From Echinostoma caproni (lineage: Eukaryota > Platyhelminthes > Trematoda > Plagiorchiida > Echinostomatidae), in contig UZAN01046044.1 in NCBI GenBank assembly GCA_900618425.1, positions 1-28,237 of the forward strand: 28,237 nt of DNA, in the 5' to 3' direction. The notes under the pieces were generated by a model. That model made no database searches. It saw only the letters and a program-made list of their open reading frames with translations, and was not told where the DNA came from. A program made the translations under genes and the position numbers. Every line of letters starts with the position of its first letter. Position 1 is the first letter of the stretch. Below, one piece after another: positions 10,705 to 19,937 of this stretch.

Positions 10705-10826
10705 TTTTAAGTCAAAATTTATCGACGCGAACACCATCTTTAACGAGATCCATATGGAGACGAATCGTTTCGTCACACTTCCCGCTGTGGTGAACAGTGC
10801 AGTGTTGAATCTCATCACCGTAAAAG
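10705..10826 (+). CDS. Coding-like exon candidate, unknown
   Basis: This segment runs from a pyrimidine-containing acceptor (GGTTGCCTCTACTCAG, ending at 10704) to the donor GTGAGA at 10827. It reads FKSKFIDANTIFNEIHMETN, then RFVTLPAVVNSAVLNLITVK. The amino-acid texture is that of a folded protein. Entry is phase 2 and exit phase 1, so it cannot follow the phase-1 donor at 10648 in this frame. Beyond the donor a shifted frame reads PHGYDELVFSDENRQSG, which may mean a decayed, frameshifted coding sequence and no intron. Confidence 0.35.
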
Positions 10827-10839
10827 GTGAGACCCCATG

Positions 10840-11766
10840 GTTATGACGAGCTAGTGTTTAGTGATGAAAACCGACAATCTGGGAGTTGCAGTGATGAGCC
10901 ATATACGGCTTCAATAGCGTAGGTGTTTTGAGCCGAGGGACAGCGAATGTGACATCCACTAAATTAGGGTTGTAGTGGTGATGGTGGTTGGATCCCAGCG
11001 TCGGACTTGAAGACCCAAATCACTCTGTTGAAACGGAGATGCACCAATCAGCTCAGTTCATAAAGGTCTTGCAACAACACTAGTGTCCATCGGGATTTGC
11101 TACCCTCAACAGTAGTGAATCTGTTATCCCTGCGGATTCGTGCATTTTACGAAGAAGTTTGATTTTCAAGCAGTCACATCTTTTGTATATCCTTATCCCA
11201 ACGGTCTTTGTTCTGACCCCCAAAATACGATTTGAAACACCAAGAATAGAAACAGTACCAGTATTTGCAAGTTCCATTTTGAATCACACGGCTGGATGAG
11301 AGCTATTGAATACTTCAACCAGTTTGTGAACATATTCGGTCTAGTCAGATCTGATAAATGTATCATCCATAATATATCCAGTTCATAAATCAAAAATATC
11401 AATTATGCATTGCAGTGATGCATATTCAAACTTGGGTCAAAACACATTTGCCAAGGGAGGCTCGAACAATGAATGATTCTGCGGAGATCTTTATCAGATG
11501 AAAAGTGTTTATTTTTCCCATCACTTCCTAATTCACTTTGTATAATTTGACTGTTTTCTTTGTCAATAAACCGAACACATGCGATCTTGTGCCATTCATT
11601 AATCTTGTCACTAATCAAACTATTAGTATGCATGAGTGTTTGATACACCAAATCAAAAAGAGACTTAGCGTTCGGAACCCGTTTCCATAAATCTCGGAGA
11701 ATATCTTATAACTCTTCGTCTTGAAAGTTCAGTATATACAGCTGACTGTCTTTTAACTAACTAACC
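10840..11766. other. No gene recognised
   Basis: Minus-strand frames 11080-11277, 11193-11402 and 11403-11651 overlap or abut without splice logic and carry no recognised motif. The plus-strand segment 10841-10910 may be the tail of the coding-like block before it. Nothing else is supported. Confidence 0.35.
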
Positions 11767-11839
11767 GGCGGTGGCCCGCTGGTAACGTAACGAAATAATC
11801 ACCCCGGTGAACGTGAGTTCGAATCCCATCACCACCGCT
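11767..11839 (+). mobile_element. tRNA-derived SINE head
   Basis: The segment starts GGCGGTGGCCCGCTGG (box A-like) and carries box B, GAGTTCGAATCCC, at about 11815-11827. It ends in CACCACCGC, which pairs with the 5' GCGGTGG as an acceptor-type stem. The anticodon arm is degenerate, so a working tRNA is unlikely. The following sequence, including TTGTATGGCAACTCTG and a C12 run, looks like a SINE body and tail. It resembles the SINE at 25599-25669 in its GCGGTGG start and GTATGGC-containing body. Confidence 0.5.
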
Positions 11840-11885
11840 TGACTTTCCTCATTGTGTGTTGTATGGCAACTCTGATTGGCGATTA

Positions 11886-11897
11886 CCCCCCCCCCCC
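11886..11897 (+). repeat. Homopolymer run of 12 C
   Basis: An uninterrupted C12 tract follows the SINE body (…GGCGATTAC then C12). It may mark the SINE tail. Its exact length is prone to sequencing error. Confidence 0.7.
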
Positions 11898-12403
11898 TGA
11901 AATCTGTATTACTGCGTATTCCATAAAAGAAAGTAAAAACGAAAAAATCCGTAATCGCTCGTAACTTAACTTGGTCCCCATGCCCTACCTGTAACAGACT
12001 TAGAGCTCTTGGTCTCGCTCAACATTTCAAGTCAACTCCAGTACCAGGTTGAAAATGATTAAACTCAATGAACATCTATTGCTCAATGATGAACTCAGAT
12101 GAAGTGCAATCGAAATGTCGGCAAAGCATCAACCCTAATCTTGACTTGGATTTTGGTTATTTGCTCATAACAACCCTTCCCATCTATGATGGATTTAGAA
12201 TGTATTCTCCTATGGACCGCAAGCCACAAGAATCCCGAAAGTATTTCTGATATCCTTTCACAAGTTTTCTCCGGTTTTTTCGCCGTTCACCTCGCCAATT
12301 CTATATCTCAGCAAGGCTTACCAACTTTCTGTCCGCGTCTATGTGCTTCGTTGCCCAATGAGTGTTACCCGCGTGTGTTTTGTTTCCTGTTGTCAATTCA
12401 TAG

Positions 12404-12592
12404 GTCGAGGGAGTCCAGCGGATGCCCAGATAAAAATGCCCTCAGAACCGAGAAGATATGGTCAATATCTGAGCGACGTTCCGAGTTTCTCTCCTCGAGG
12501 GGATCGCACGGAAGTCAGTAGTGAAGCTGAGCATAGACCAGTTCTACCCCCACGAGATCCTTTGGGAGAATTTAGAGCGAATCAAAAACCAG
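12404..12592 (+). CDS. Probable coding exon (189 nt) of the main gene
   Basis: The exon is bounded by an acceptor (TGTTGTCAATTCATAG, ending at 12403) and a clean donor CAG|GTAAAT at 12593. It has 63 codons and enters and leaves in phase 1. It encodes RGSPADAQIKMPSEPRRYGQ, then YLSDVPSFSPRGDRTE and EHRPVLPPRDPLGEFRANQKP. The sequence is polar, Pro/Arg-rich and probably disordered, like the exons on both sides. It joins in frame to 7256 or directly to 2228. The alternative frame at 12186-12521 is a shadow. No domain is recognised. Confidence 0.6.
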
Positions 12593-13157
12593 GTAAATCA
12601 TTTTCATTTTTATCTCCCGACTGACAATTAAATCCATGACCGGAATTTGTTAAAGAAAATTAACTTCTTTTCTAAAAATTTCTTTTGATGATCTGGACTA
12701 ACAGGTAACTGTTAGTTAAATGTGAAATAGCTCTATGTCACTTTTTATCCACCTCTGTATACTTCTTTATCCGTCATCTCTTATTCACTCAGTTCGTGAT
12801 AAGCAAGCGTAGATAGATGTTATAATTTTCAGGAGATACACAATAAGTTGTATGTGTATTTTGGTAAAAAGAGAAACAAGGCCCGATTACTCTATATAGA
12901 TCCGAACGTACACTCGCCTCGTAATTTCACATATGTGCTAGGTGTACAAGTAGTAGTGTCCACTTCTTTTACTTCACCCATGTGTAATACCTTTTGTTTC
13001 ACGTGAAAATTGCTCCACACCGATTAGTAATAAAGAGACTAATGCGATAAATGAAATTATTCGCTACCCAGTTTACTGACTGAAACCATCAGACTGTTTG
13101 TTGTCATTATATGATGTCTGATTTACTAAACTGGAAAGATATTCTATTATCTCACAG

Positions 13158-13205
13158 GCACACAACCGTTTATTCTGGCTACGATACCAGCGGCCTATCG
13201 CTACG
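13158..13205 (+). CDS. Possible second 48-nt micro-exon
   Basis: An acceptor TTCTATTATCTCACAG ends at 13157 and a weaker donor, GTGTAT, begins at 13206. The 48-nt segment is phase 1 on both sides and reads TQPFILATIPAAYRY with split Gly codons. It matches the first micro-exon in length and phase. The same frame stays open from about 13126 to 13350 without a start codon, which weakens the case because the splice boundaries are not forced by stops. Confidence 0.3.
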
Positions 13206-13377
13206 GTGTATGTTTCATCTCTTTTGGTTTTACTCGCTCAAACGCTGGAAGCCTGATTGATCTTTTTGAAGTAATTGCCAATCTGTTCAGGATTTCACAG
13301 TTTTATGAACATGTCTGGTACCGATGCATAGTTTCCAATCAATGGAAGTAAATTTATTAATCACTGTTGTATTACAT

Positions 13378-13447
13378 TTGTTTTGACACGAGGCCGATAC
13401 AAGAGCACTAGACAGCTGTTTCAACCTCACCCATGTTCATAAAAATG
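13378..13447 (-). ncRNA. Second hammerhead ribozyme remnant
   Basis: The minus strand contains an intact GAAACAGCTGTC (plus 13411-13422): the GAA core, a palindromic stem III and the UC cleavage position. TAGTGCTC follows as the 3' strand of stem I. Upstream, the CTGATGA box has decayed to TTTATGA, and stem II is weak. The 3' stem I strand here (TAGTGCT) is complementary to the 5' stem I strand kept in the other copy (AGCACTG, with one G-U pair), so both come from one family. Sequence continues to about 13378 as CTTGTATCGGCCTCGTGTC. Cleavage is unlikely in this copy. Confidence 0.55.
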
Positions 13448-15011
13448 AAAGCAATACAAACGAGTCAAACCGGGAAATGAATAGTTGCTGTTCAACGAAT
13501 GCTCCCTATCTGTTATCACAACATTTCATTACAAAATCCATTTATGTATCGATCTCCGATCTTTCAGTATGCCGTGAGCGTACCTAAAATATCCAATGCA
13601 CTTCTCATATGACTTTCACCGGTTATATTATGGATGAGTAGTAAACATGAGTCGTCCGACGATTTGTTCATTCTAAGTTTAAATTTCGACTGGCGCCTTA
13701 CCGTATAATGTACCATCCCATTGGAGCGACTTGTGAGATTTCACAAACTTCCTTTGAATATTCGCCATTTGGTTTATTGAACTAGATTTATTTCATATGC
13801 ATTCTAATGTTTTTTCATGTTTTCATTTATCCTATGCGATAAGCAAAGAGTTTTTCTTTACCCTCCTTAAATCATTTAGTCATTACAATAAAAATAGATT
13901 GTTCTCCAACATTGCATTAGAAATACGTGACTCTATGTTTGCTAGTACGTTTGTGCTAGATTATACCTGTCCTGGTGGCCTAAATGGAAAGGTTTAAAGC
14001 CGTCTTTGGCTTTGCTTATCGGTCTGCATAACTCTCATTGCTTTCATCGTGACCACTTAGCTTTTCCACACACCCTTATCGATCGTCAAAGGTGGTGGTG
14101 AGACAAAAGCTTGACTGTTGGACAACGAGTTTATCAGGTGTTTAATTCCTTTCCGCTTGCTAAAAAGTACTCGGAACGAGAGAAACTTTTCCAACCAACC
14201 AATCGCATTTGTCTCGTGACTACGACTTAGAACTGACGAGACGGATCAGAGGGATAATCTGATGCTCTACCGGTCTCACAGCTATAACTCTTAACGAGCG
14301 AGCCGTAACGGTTCTATAGAATTACCGTTCATTCGGTCATTAGTTGAACCCTACGTGAATAAACGAATATCTGAAATTGTTAAGATTAGAGAAATCCTTA
14401 GAATAGTGATAACCAAGGAGTAAAAAGATCGATCACACTCGGAACAGACCGTTATACTATTTACTGCTATTACTACTACTGCTATTACTATTACCACCAA
14501 GATGCATGACAGAGTTTAACGACTAAACATTCTGTTTACAAGAGAAATGCAGTTGTTCTGGTGCTGTCAGCCCCTTCTGAATTTTCTTTTATTATTTGTT
14601 TTAGTCTGGGCATGTCAATGGTAAACTATATTCATCTAGTTCCAATATACTTTAGGCCCACAAATTTCTTCATTTGTATCAACAACGTTCGGCCATTTTG
14701 AGTTTCCTTTCCTCCACTGATGTACATTCGGGTTCATTCATGGTAAAAATCGAAGAAAAACAGAAATTCCGTGCTGCTATACGTATTGAAGTTGTTCACT
14801 AATTTATCACACATTGTCACCGTTGTTATTTCTTCAATGTATAGTGGCTTTCAAAATTCGATTGTTTTGCACTGTAGTATTTATTCCACCACCACATCAG
14901 TTTATGTTTCAGCTAAGATAACTTTAAACACCAACCGTCAACTGAAATACATTTTTTGCTTCACAGAAGGTTAACCATCTGGGCCTGCGGGGGGAGAAAG
15001 AATTGCAGTGA
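13448..15011. other. No gene recognised; contains a trinucleotide patch
   Basis: Frames 13797-13997 and 14771-14974 are AT-rich and show no motif. A degenerate TAC/TAT trinucleotide run lies at about 14461-14497. Nothing tRNA-like or retroelement-like is recognised elsewhere. It is probably intron sequence of the main gene. Confidence 0.4.
14461..14497 (+). repeat. Degenerate (TAC/TAT)n microsatellite
   Basis: This is an imperfect run of TACTGC/TATTAC triplets, seen directly in the sequence. No coding role is apparent. Confidence 0.6.
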
Positions 15012-15012
15012 A

Positions 15013-15242
15013 TTAATAATTCACGCATATCGGAATTTGGAGACAGTTCCCGATTAAAAAAGCGGGTGACGGGGAGGGGAAGGGAAGGAGAGAGATTAGC
15101 GACTGGTGATGAAATGCTGCAATCAAATGTTCGAAATGGACATCTTACTAGATCAGTTTCCGCTAAAGAGGAGCCTGAAGCCTTACCACAGGTGTTCACT
15201 ACTACCAGTCCTCAAAATTCGATCGGAGAATATGGCATCTAA
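15013..15242 (+). CDS. Coding-like open frame, unknown
   Basis: A plus-strand frame with no in-frame ATG at its head is open from about 15013 to a TAA near 15240. It reads FGDSSRLKKRVTGRGREGER, then a polar stretch and SVSAKEEPEALPQVFTTTSP. The polar, Lys/Glu-rich character resembles the large exon at 20536-22833. A GTG donor-like site follows CCACAG at about 15191. The acceptors GGAG (15042, phase 1) and ACAG (15046, phase 2) are weak. The minus strand is also open (14924-15199), so one of the two readings must be chance. It could be an unrecognised exon. Confidence 0.3.
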
Positions 15243-15441
15243 TGGCTGCATCTTGGCTTTGATTTTACGACTGAAGCATTATGGGACATGTTCTGTTCTG
15301 CATATTCTGTTTGTTACCGTGACAATCTCAATAGGGGAAGAATTATCGTGCCATTCGACACACTCTGGACAACAGTCATATTACATAGTTCAAATAGTTG
15401 TTTGGCAGATTCAAGTTCTATGTTGGAATTGTGAAAAGTAG

Positions 15442-15526
15442 TAGCCTCGGCGGGATTCGAACCCACGCACGGACGCCGCCTGAGCTTTTCGTACAGCGCG
15501 CGTTCTACCAGCTGAGCTACAAGACC
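15442..15526 (-). tRNA. tRNA-Arg(ACG)-like gene, pseudogene or SINE head
   Basis: The minus strand starts GGTCTTG and ends CGAGGCT plus A, which pair as a 7-bp acceptor stem with three G-U wobbles. Box A (TAGCTCAGCTGG) and box B (GGTTCGAATCC, plus 15453-15463) are intact, and the T stem folds. The anticodon loop reads GTACGAA, so the anticodon would be ACG, but one extra A follows it, the anticodon stem has a mismatch, and the D stem has a C-A mismatch. At about 85 nt with a long variable region, it is more likely a pol III SINE head or tRNA pseudogene than a working tRNA. Downstream on the minus strand a SINE body may continue towards 15340. Confidence 0.55.
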
Positions 15527-16149
15527 ACACCGACAGTACTGATCTTTTCATATTCGAATTACCCATGCAATTTACAGAGGCATATGGCATCTACTAATTA
15601 CATGGCAGTAACTTTTTCCAGTAAAAGGAAAACAAATAGACAGTGCAACAGGCGAAGGTGAACACTGTTAAATACCGTTCTAAAAGATCCATTGAAAATG
15701 GAAATTTTCTTGAGTGAGAAACTGAGATTTATACTGCTAGACCGAAGCACCTTGTTAACATACATGAAATCAGACTAAGGGTAGACTGTGGTTTCTAGTG
15801 TTGGAAGTAGTATGTTCAGCTTACGCAAAACAAAGTGATTGGCCGTTTCTCTCAACGGTCAAAAATAAACAAGACCTATTAGAGCCAATTACTGTGTTCA
15901 AAATTTTAACTGCTGGAAATGGGCATCTACCTCCGGATCGTTCCACTAACTATCCTGTGTGCTTGTGAAACTTATAAAGATCTGTTGCAAATGAGACATT
16001 TTGTTTTGTGTATGCCATTTCACCGATACCGTTACCGTTGTACGCAATAAATAACTATCTTTGTTCTGGCACCGCCTTGTGGAAGTATAACACTATTAGG
16101 AACTGAGATGTTTTGTGCTGTAGGAAAAAGGGTTCGTAATTGGTGAACA

Positions 16150-16163
16150 CTCTCTCTCTCTCT
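16150..16163 (+). repeat. (CT)7 microsatellite
   Basis: This is a perfect short CT dinucleotide run, seen directly in the sequence. Confidence 0.7.
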
Positions 16164-16456
16164 GTGGTATATGATTATGTAAGAGCTGTGAAAATCGGGG
16201 ATACGTACCCTTATGGTTAAAGTGTGCTAGGATAATATGCAATTTTGCGTTGACAGTAAGGTAGTAAAATATACAAATGAAGCAAAGAATGATGTACTAT
16301 CAAGCTGCCTATGATAAGGGGTTATGTACAAGCTAGTTAACTTTGTGCCACTAACATGGAAAATCTTTGGGCGAAATTGGACGACGGTATACTCAACAGG
16401 ATTCAAACAGTACTGAGAAATAACTCTCTCTTTCCCATATCAGGCGATAATGACAT

Positions 16457-16714
16457 TTATAATAACACCATCACCAGTCTCGTTTTATCGGTTGTTCGAT
16501 CCTGTTGATGAGCTTGATACTTGAGTGTCTTGTATCTCCGAAGCAAATAGGGATTCTTGTGCACCAGTGCTCTTTTTATGCGCGACCGAACAGCACTATA
16601 GTTATATCCGGCCTTTTTGGAAACACTGACCATTGAAGAAGCAGTCATCTTGGTCAGGAGTATGCAACTAACAGCAATGAGCCAACCTTCGCGCTTGCAA
16701 TTTTTCGGTTCAAG
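16457..16714 (-). CDS. Minus-strand open frame, unknown
   Basis: The frame is open for about 86 codons from just after a TAG (plus 16715-16717) to the stop at 16457. It reads KREGWLIAVSCILLTK, an internal Met, then SVSKKAGYNYSAVRSRIKRA and a basic YLLRRYKTLKYQ segment. The first part could be a short hydrophobic helix. An acceptor-like CTAG precedes it and a GTGATG donor-like site lies near its end. It is basic and coding-like but matches nothing I know. Chance is a serious alternative. Confidence 0.25.
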   Translation of the reverse strand, partial: LEPKNCKREGWLIAVSCILLTKMTASSMVSVSKKAGYNYSAVRSRIKRALVHKNPYLLRRYKTLKYQAHQQDRTTDKTRLVMVLL

Positions 16715-18375
16715 CTAGACGGTGTGAAACTGGAGTCTCACAGGTCGATAAACGATCATTATATGCCATGGCGGGTTCGAGACAAATTTTTCGATCGTTT
16801 TAGTAACAAAGATGTTTGGTGCCGATGGAAAATGTGACGAGTGTGCCGGAAAGCGAATAAGGGTATCCCAGGCAAATGAAGAACACCCTTTATAATCTTC
16901 AGTACCGGGCTGTTGGAGATCAGAACAGTACTTTTACGCTATGTTTTCCAGCATTTGTGCTCGCCATACTAAAAGTGTTCGAACAGTGACAACTAACGCT
17001 TTGCATCCAATTGTTTGCGATTACTGTGGATCATGTCGTTGATGGAAACATGATCTTTTTTGATAGAGGCCTTTTTTATTCGTGTATTAAACTATATGGG
17101 CATTTCCTTTTGTACTTATTAGAAGCGATGTTTCGGCTTTTCTTCTGTCAATGATGATAATGAACAGACATTTAGCTCTGAATTCTGTGACCTGCCACTG
17201 GAGTTTGCGATATAAACTGCTGTGCCTAGATGCGGTTGATACTCCCTCATGACTCTGATAAATACCATAAACGGTTCGATTACTAAATATGGAGTCGTGA
17301 AATTCTACTGTTTGACCTCTGGGTTGTTATTTGTCTGTCAATTCTAAGTCATGATGTTATCAAACAAGAACGATATAATATAGTCATTCTATGCGAACAA
17401 ACTGTCCCTAGACAGAACAAAAGATATATTCAGATGTCCCTGGTTCATTAATATAACTTTGTCTTTAGTATTCCATATAACTGTAAGTTACTGCATATTC
17501 TAAATGAAAATTGAACTATTGTTTCCGTCCAATAATTCACAATTCCTACAACTCATCGCTTGAAGTAGCTTAATGCAATTTGTGGTTATTATTTAACTAC
17601 TCATGAGTAGTACAAATAGTTTTTGCAAGAGTTACGATGAAGCACAATTATTGCTCAGTTTCATGAAGTTATCCATCGAAATCCGGCGATCGGCAGAATC
17701 CAGCGCACAATTTGTAAGGTAGACTCAAGGAAATTGTGATCACATTGCAGCAGTGTGTAAAAACACGGGTATACCGTTACGGGTCCCGCCATAGGCATCC
17801 CTACATGGGCCACCTAACAACTATTTTGTTATTTTATTAGTTTTTATTGAATACAGAATTGTAATGGCACTTTTCAAAACAGGTGCAGCGGATAATCAAA
17901 GTATTGGCTTGTAATGCAAAGATGATAGGGTTAGACGGCGATATTGGGGTTCGATCATACGACTCCGATAAACACTGGCCATAACCAACGTTGTCATGGA
18001 TTTTTGCTGTGATCCATAGTGTGAATGATACAAAAGAACTCAGTCTGTATTCAGGTATGCGCGTGCAGGCATTCATCATTATGAAGTGGCCACTATTTGT
18101 TCCACTCGCCAGATTCTGATGTTATAATTCCTTAAGACTGTGGTGAAATATGGAAAGTTATTTATTGCGAATACCTGTAAGGGTATCGGTAAACTGGTAT
18201 ACATACAACAGAACGTCTCATTTAGAATTAGTCCTCAGAATTCCCACAAGCACACAGGAGAAACACTGGAACGATTTGATGGTAGACACGCTTTCTGAGC
18301 ACAGTAATTCGCTCTAGAAGGTGTTGTTCATTTTTGACCGTTGGGAGAAACCGACAATCACGTTCTTTTGCACAG

Positions 18376-18575
18376 TCGAAGCATACTACTCACAACATCA
18401 GTTGTCTTCCAGTTGTGCTAAGACTATGATTGATCACCTAGCTGGAGGCCTGGAGTCCAAAATGCACTTGAGAGACAGCAGTTCAGTGTTTATGATCGTC
18501 CATACTCGTGCCACATATGAGGAGCTGAAATATACTTATGAAACTACTTCTGAAGTACAAATACCCTACAATTAA
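18376..18575 (+). CDS. Coding-like terminal exon candidate, unknown
   Basis: A strong acceptor (ACGTTCTTTTGCACAG, ending at 18375) opens a frame ending at a TAA at 18573-18575. It enters in phase 1, as the main-gene exons do, and reads EAYYSQHQLSSSCAKTMIDH, LAGGLESKMHLRDSSS and TRATYEELKYTYETTSEV. No donor in phase 1 is convincing, so it would be a terminal exon. That would make an alternative end of the main gene, or the end of a first gene with 20536 onward belonging to another. Old retroelement sequence is also possible. No AATAAA follows closely. Confidence 0.3.
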
Positions 18576-18843
18576 TATATTAATGGGGATGTTTACCACG
18601 CTTATTCATCAAACTGTTGATCAATAAGAGCCAAATTTCTCAATGTGTGCGTTTATTTCCGTTATGAGTTCGCACTGTCTCATTGTCTGCAAAATTCCGC
18701 ACCTATTGATTTTATACATTTCTGGACGAGGAATATATCGAAGAAATGTTGAGTCATATTCAATTCATTCTTAGGTTTCCTCTTCATGCACAGTCCTCAG
18801 TCGATCCAGGCAACCATGAGCCACGGAAGCACTAGGCTTATAG

Positions 18844-19059
18844 TTTTTCACAAGTGATGAGCTGGAACAAGAGCGAAATGCAAGTCTAGTGATTCTTCGG
18901 GATACGGTTGATTGGATGAACTTAGGGTTCTGCGTACAGATGAAGTTTGAAGGATTGCCCGTCCGAATGGATGTTGATTCCAAAGCTTTGATGACAAAGA
19001 CATCGACACATGGTTTGTGGGTGGACTGCCGTTTAGTCAGATCACCCAAAAGAAAGTAA
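18844..19059 (+). CDS. Coding-like fragment, possible retroelement protease remnant
   Basis: This is a 71-codon plus-strand frame between a TAG (18841-18843) and a TAA (19057-19059). It reads SDELEQERNASLVILRDTVD, then WMNLGFCVQMKFEGLPVRMD and VDSKALMTKTSTHGLWVD. The pattern (V-x-M-K-x-x-G-x-P-V-R-M then VDSxA) loosely recalls the entry to the Asp active site of Ty3/gypsy proteases, but the usual D-T/S-G/A is interrupted by a Lys and nothing downstream (reverse transcriptase) is present. The opposite-strand frame 18771-19082 is equally long. Assignment is weak. Confidence 0.25.
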   Translation, partial: FFTSDELEQERNASLVILRDTVDWMNLGFCVQMKFEGLPVRMDVDSKALMTKTSTHGLWVDCRLVRSPKRK

Positions 19060-19102
19060 ACGATTTCGGTATTCCATCTCATGTTTAATGGATCCTAATT
19101 GT

Positions 19103-19531
19103 GAATACGACGTAGGCGAACATATGTTTTCGGTTAATTCCTTTTCAAGCCTTTACAATCGCATTTATATGAAACAGAAAGGTGGACGAGTCATGTGTTT
19201 GGCAATGAGCCCAAGAGAACTCCAAATTTGAGCGCTCTTTGGATCACATAACCACAGTCGTTATGTCATGATCATGTGGACAGGCGATTTTCTCTTCCCT
19301 TGACCAAGGGAATTGGAGCGCTTGAATCAATTTTCGTTGTGCGCACAGCTTAGTCTTCATGAGTCGGATGGTAATCGCCTCTGCGGTTGGTAACGTCCCA
19401 AACCGTATCGCTGTCGAGGGGTGTGGTGAGACTCGATAGATGTTCACAATTGCCGAGGTCATGTCAACCAAGTGTCCCGTCTCTAACATATGAGCAACGG
19501 TCGAGCTTGACACAGCTCCACTCCCAGCCAG
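19103..19531 (-). mobile_element. Penelope-like element 3' end, copy 1 (5'-truncated)
   Basis: The minus strand encodes the C-terminal part of the Penelope-like ORF, downstream of or ending its GIY-YIG endonuclease region. It reads SSSTVAHMLETGHLVDMTSA, then TLPTAEAITIRLMKTKLCAQ and RKLIQALQFPW, ending at a stop near 19244. The signature H-x-x-x-TGH, AEA-I-IR, LCAQ and LPW-like ending is the basis for the call. About 140 nt of 3' non-coding sequence follow to about 19103. The reverse transcriptase is absent because the copy is 5'-truncated. The frame is intact over about 96 codons, so this is the better-preserved copy. Confidence 0.65.
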
Positions 19532-19546
19532 CGTGGATTGTTCTTT

Positions 19547-19937
19547 GAGACGGGACGCTTGGTTGACATGCCCTCGGCATTTACAATCATTTATTGAATC
19601 TCACCACATCCCTCGAGAGTGATACGGTTTCGGACGTTACCAACCCCAGAGGCAATTAGCATCCGACTCATGAAGTCTGAGCACAACGAAAGTTGATCAA
19701 GCTCTCACACTCCCCTAGCCAGGGAAGAGAAAATCGCTTGTTCACATGACCATGACGTAACGACTGTGGTTATTTGATTCAAAAAGCGCTCAAATTTGGA
19801 GTTCTCTTGGGCTCATTGCCAAACACATGACTCGTCCACCTTTCTGTTTGACCGTATTGAAATTGTTTCCTATAAATGCGATTGTAAAGGCTTGAAAAGG
19901 AATTAACCGAAAACAAATGTTCACCTACATTGTATTC
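19547..19937 (+). mobile_element. Penelope-like element 3' end, copy 2 (inverted, broken)
   Basis: The plus strand repeats the same sequence as copy 1 in opposite orientation, starting ETGRLVDMPSAF. The reading frame is broken by a TGA where copy 1 has CGA (about 19594-19596), plus further changes. The 3' non-coding part keeps 19 nt that copy 1 has lost. The two copies have their 3' ends outward. Inverted, 5'-truncated partners of this sort are a known outcome of Penelope-like insertion. Confidence 0.65.

Larger units (their letters stand above)
15540..18375. other. Long stretch without a supported gene
   Basis: This holds a short (CT)7 run (16150-16163), a 16-nt palindrome ACTACTCATGAGTAGT (about 17597-17612) and scattered random frames. 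The minus-strand frame 17837-18079 contains a GGGGTTCGATC motif on the plus strand that weakly resembles the box B-like dispersed element at 8601-8648. The one frame worth separate notice is 16457-16714 on the minus strand. Confidence 0.4.
19103..19937. repeat. Imperfect inverted repeat, arms about 380-390 bp, 63-bp spacer
   Basis: Arm 19103-19483 is the reverse complement of 19547-19937 with scattered substitutions and small indels. Matching anchors include TTTTCGGTTAATTCCTTTTC (left) with its complement on the right, and CCAAGAGAACTCC with GGAGTTCTCTTGG. The outer limits are judged from where GAATAC/GTATTC similarity fades. If transcribed, it would form a long hairpin RNA. Confidence 0.85.

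Noticed and set aside
17940..17980. GGGGTTCGATC as a tRNA or SINE box B.
   Set aside because: There is no box A at the right distance, no acceptor stem, and only weak similarity to the 8601-8648 element.
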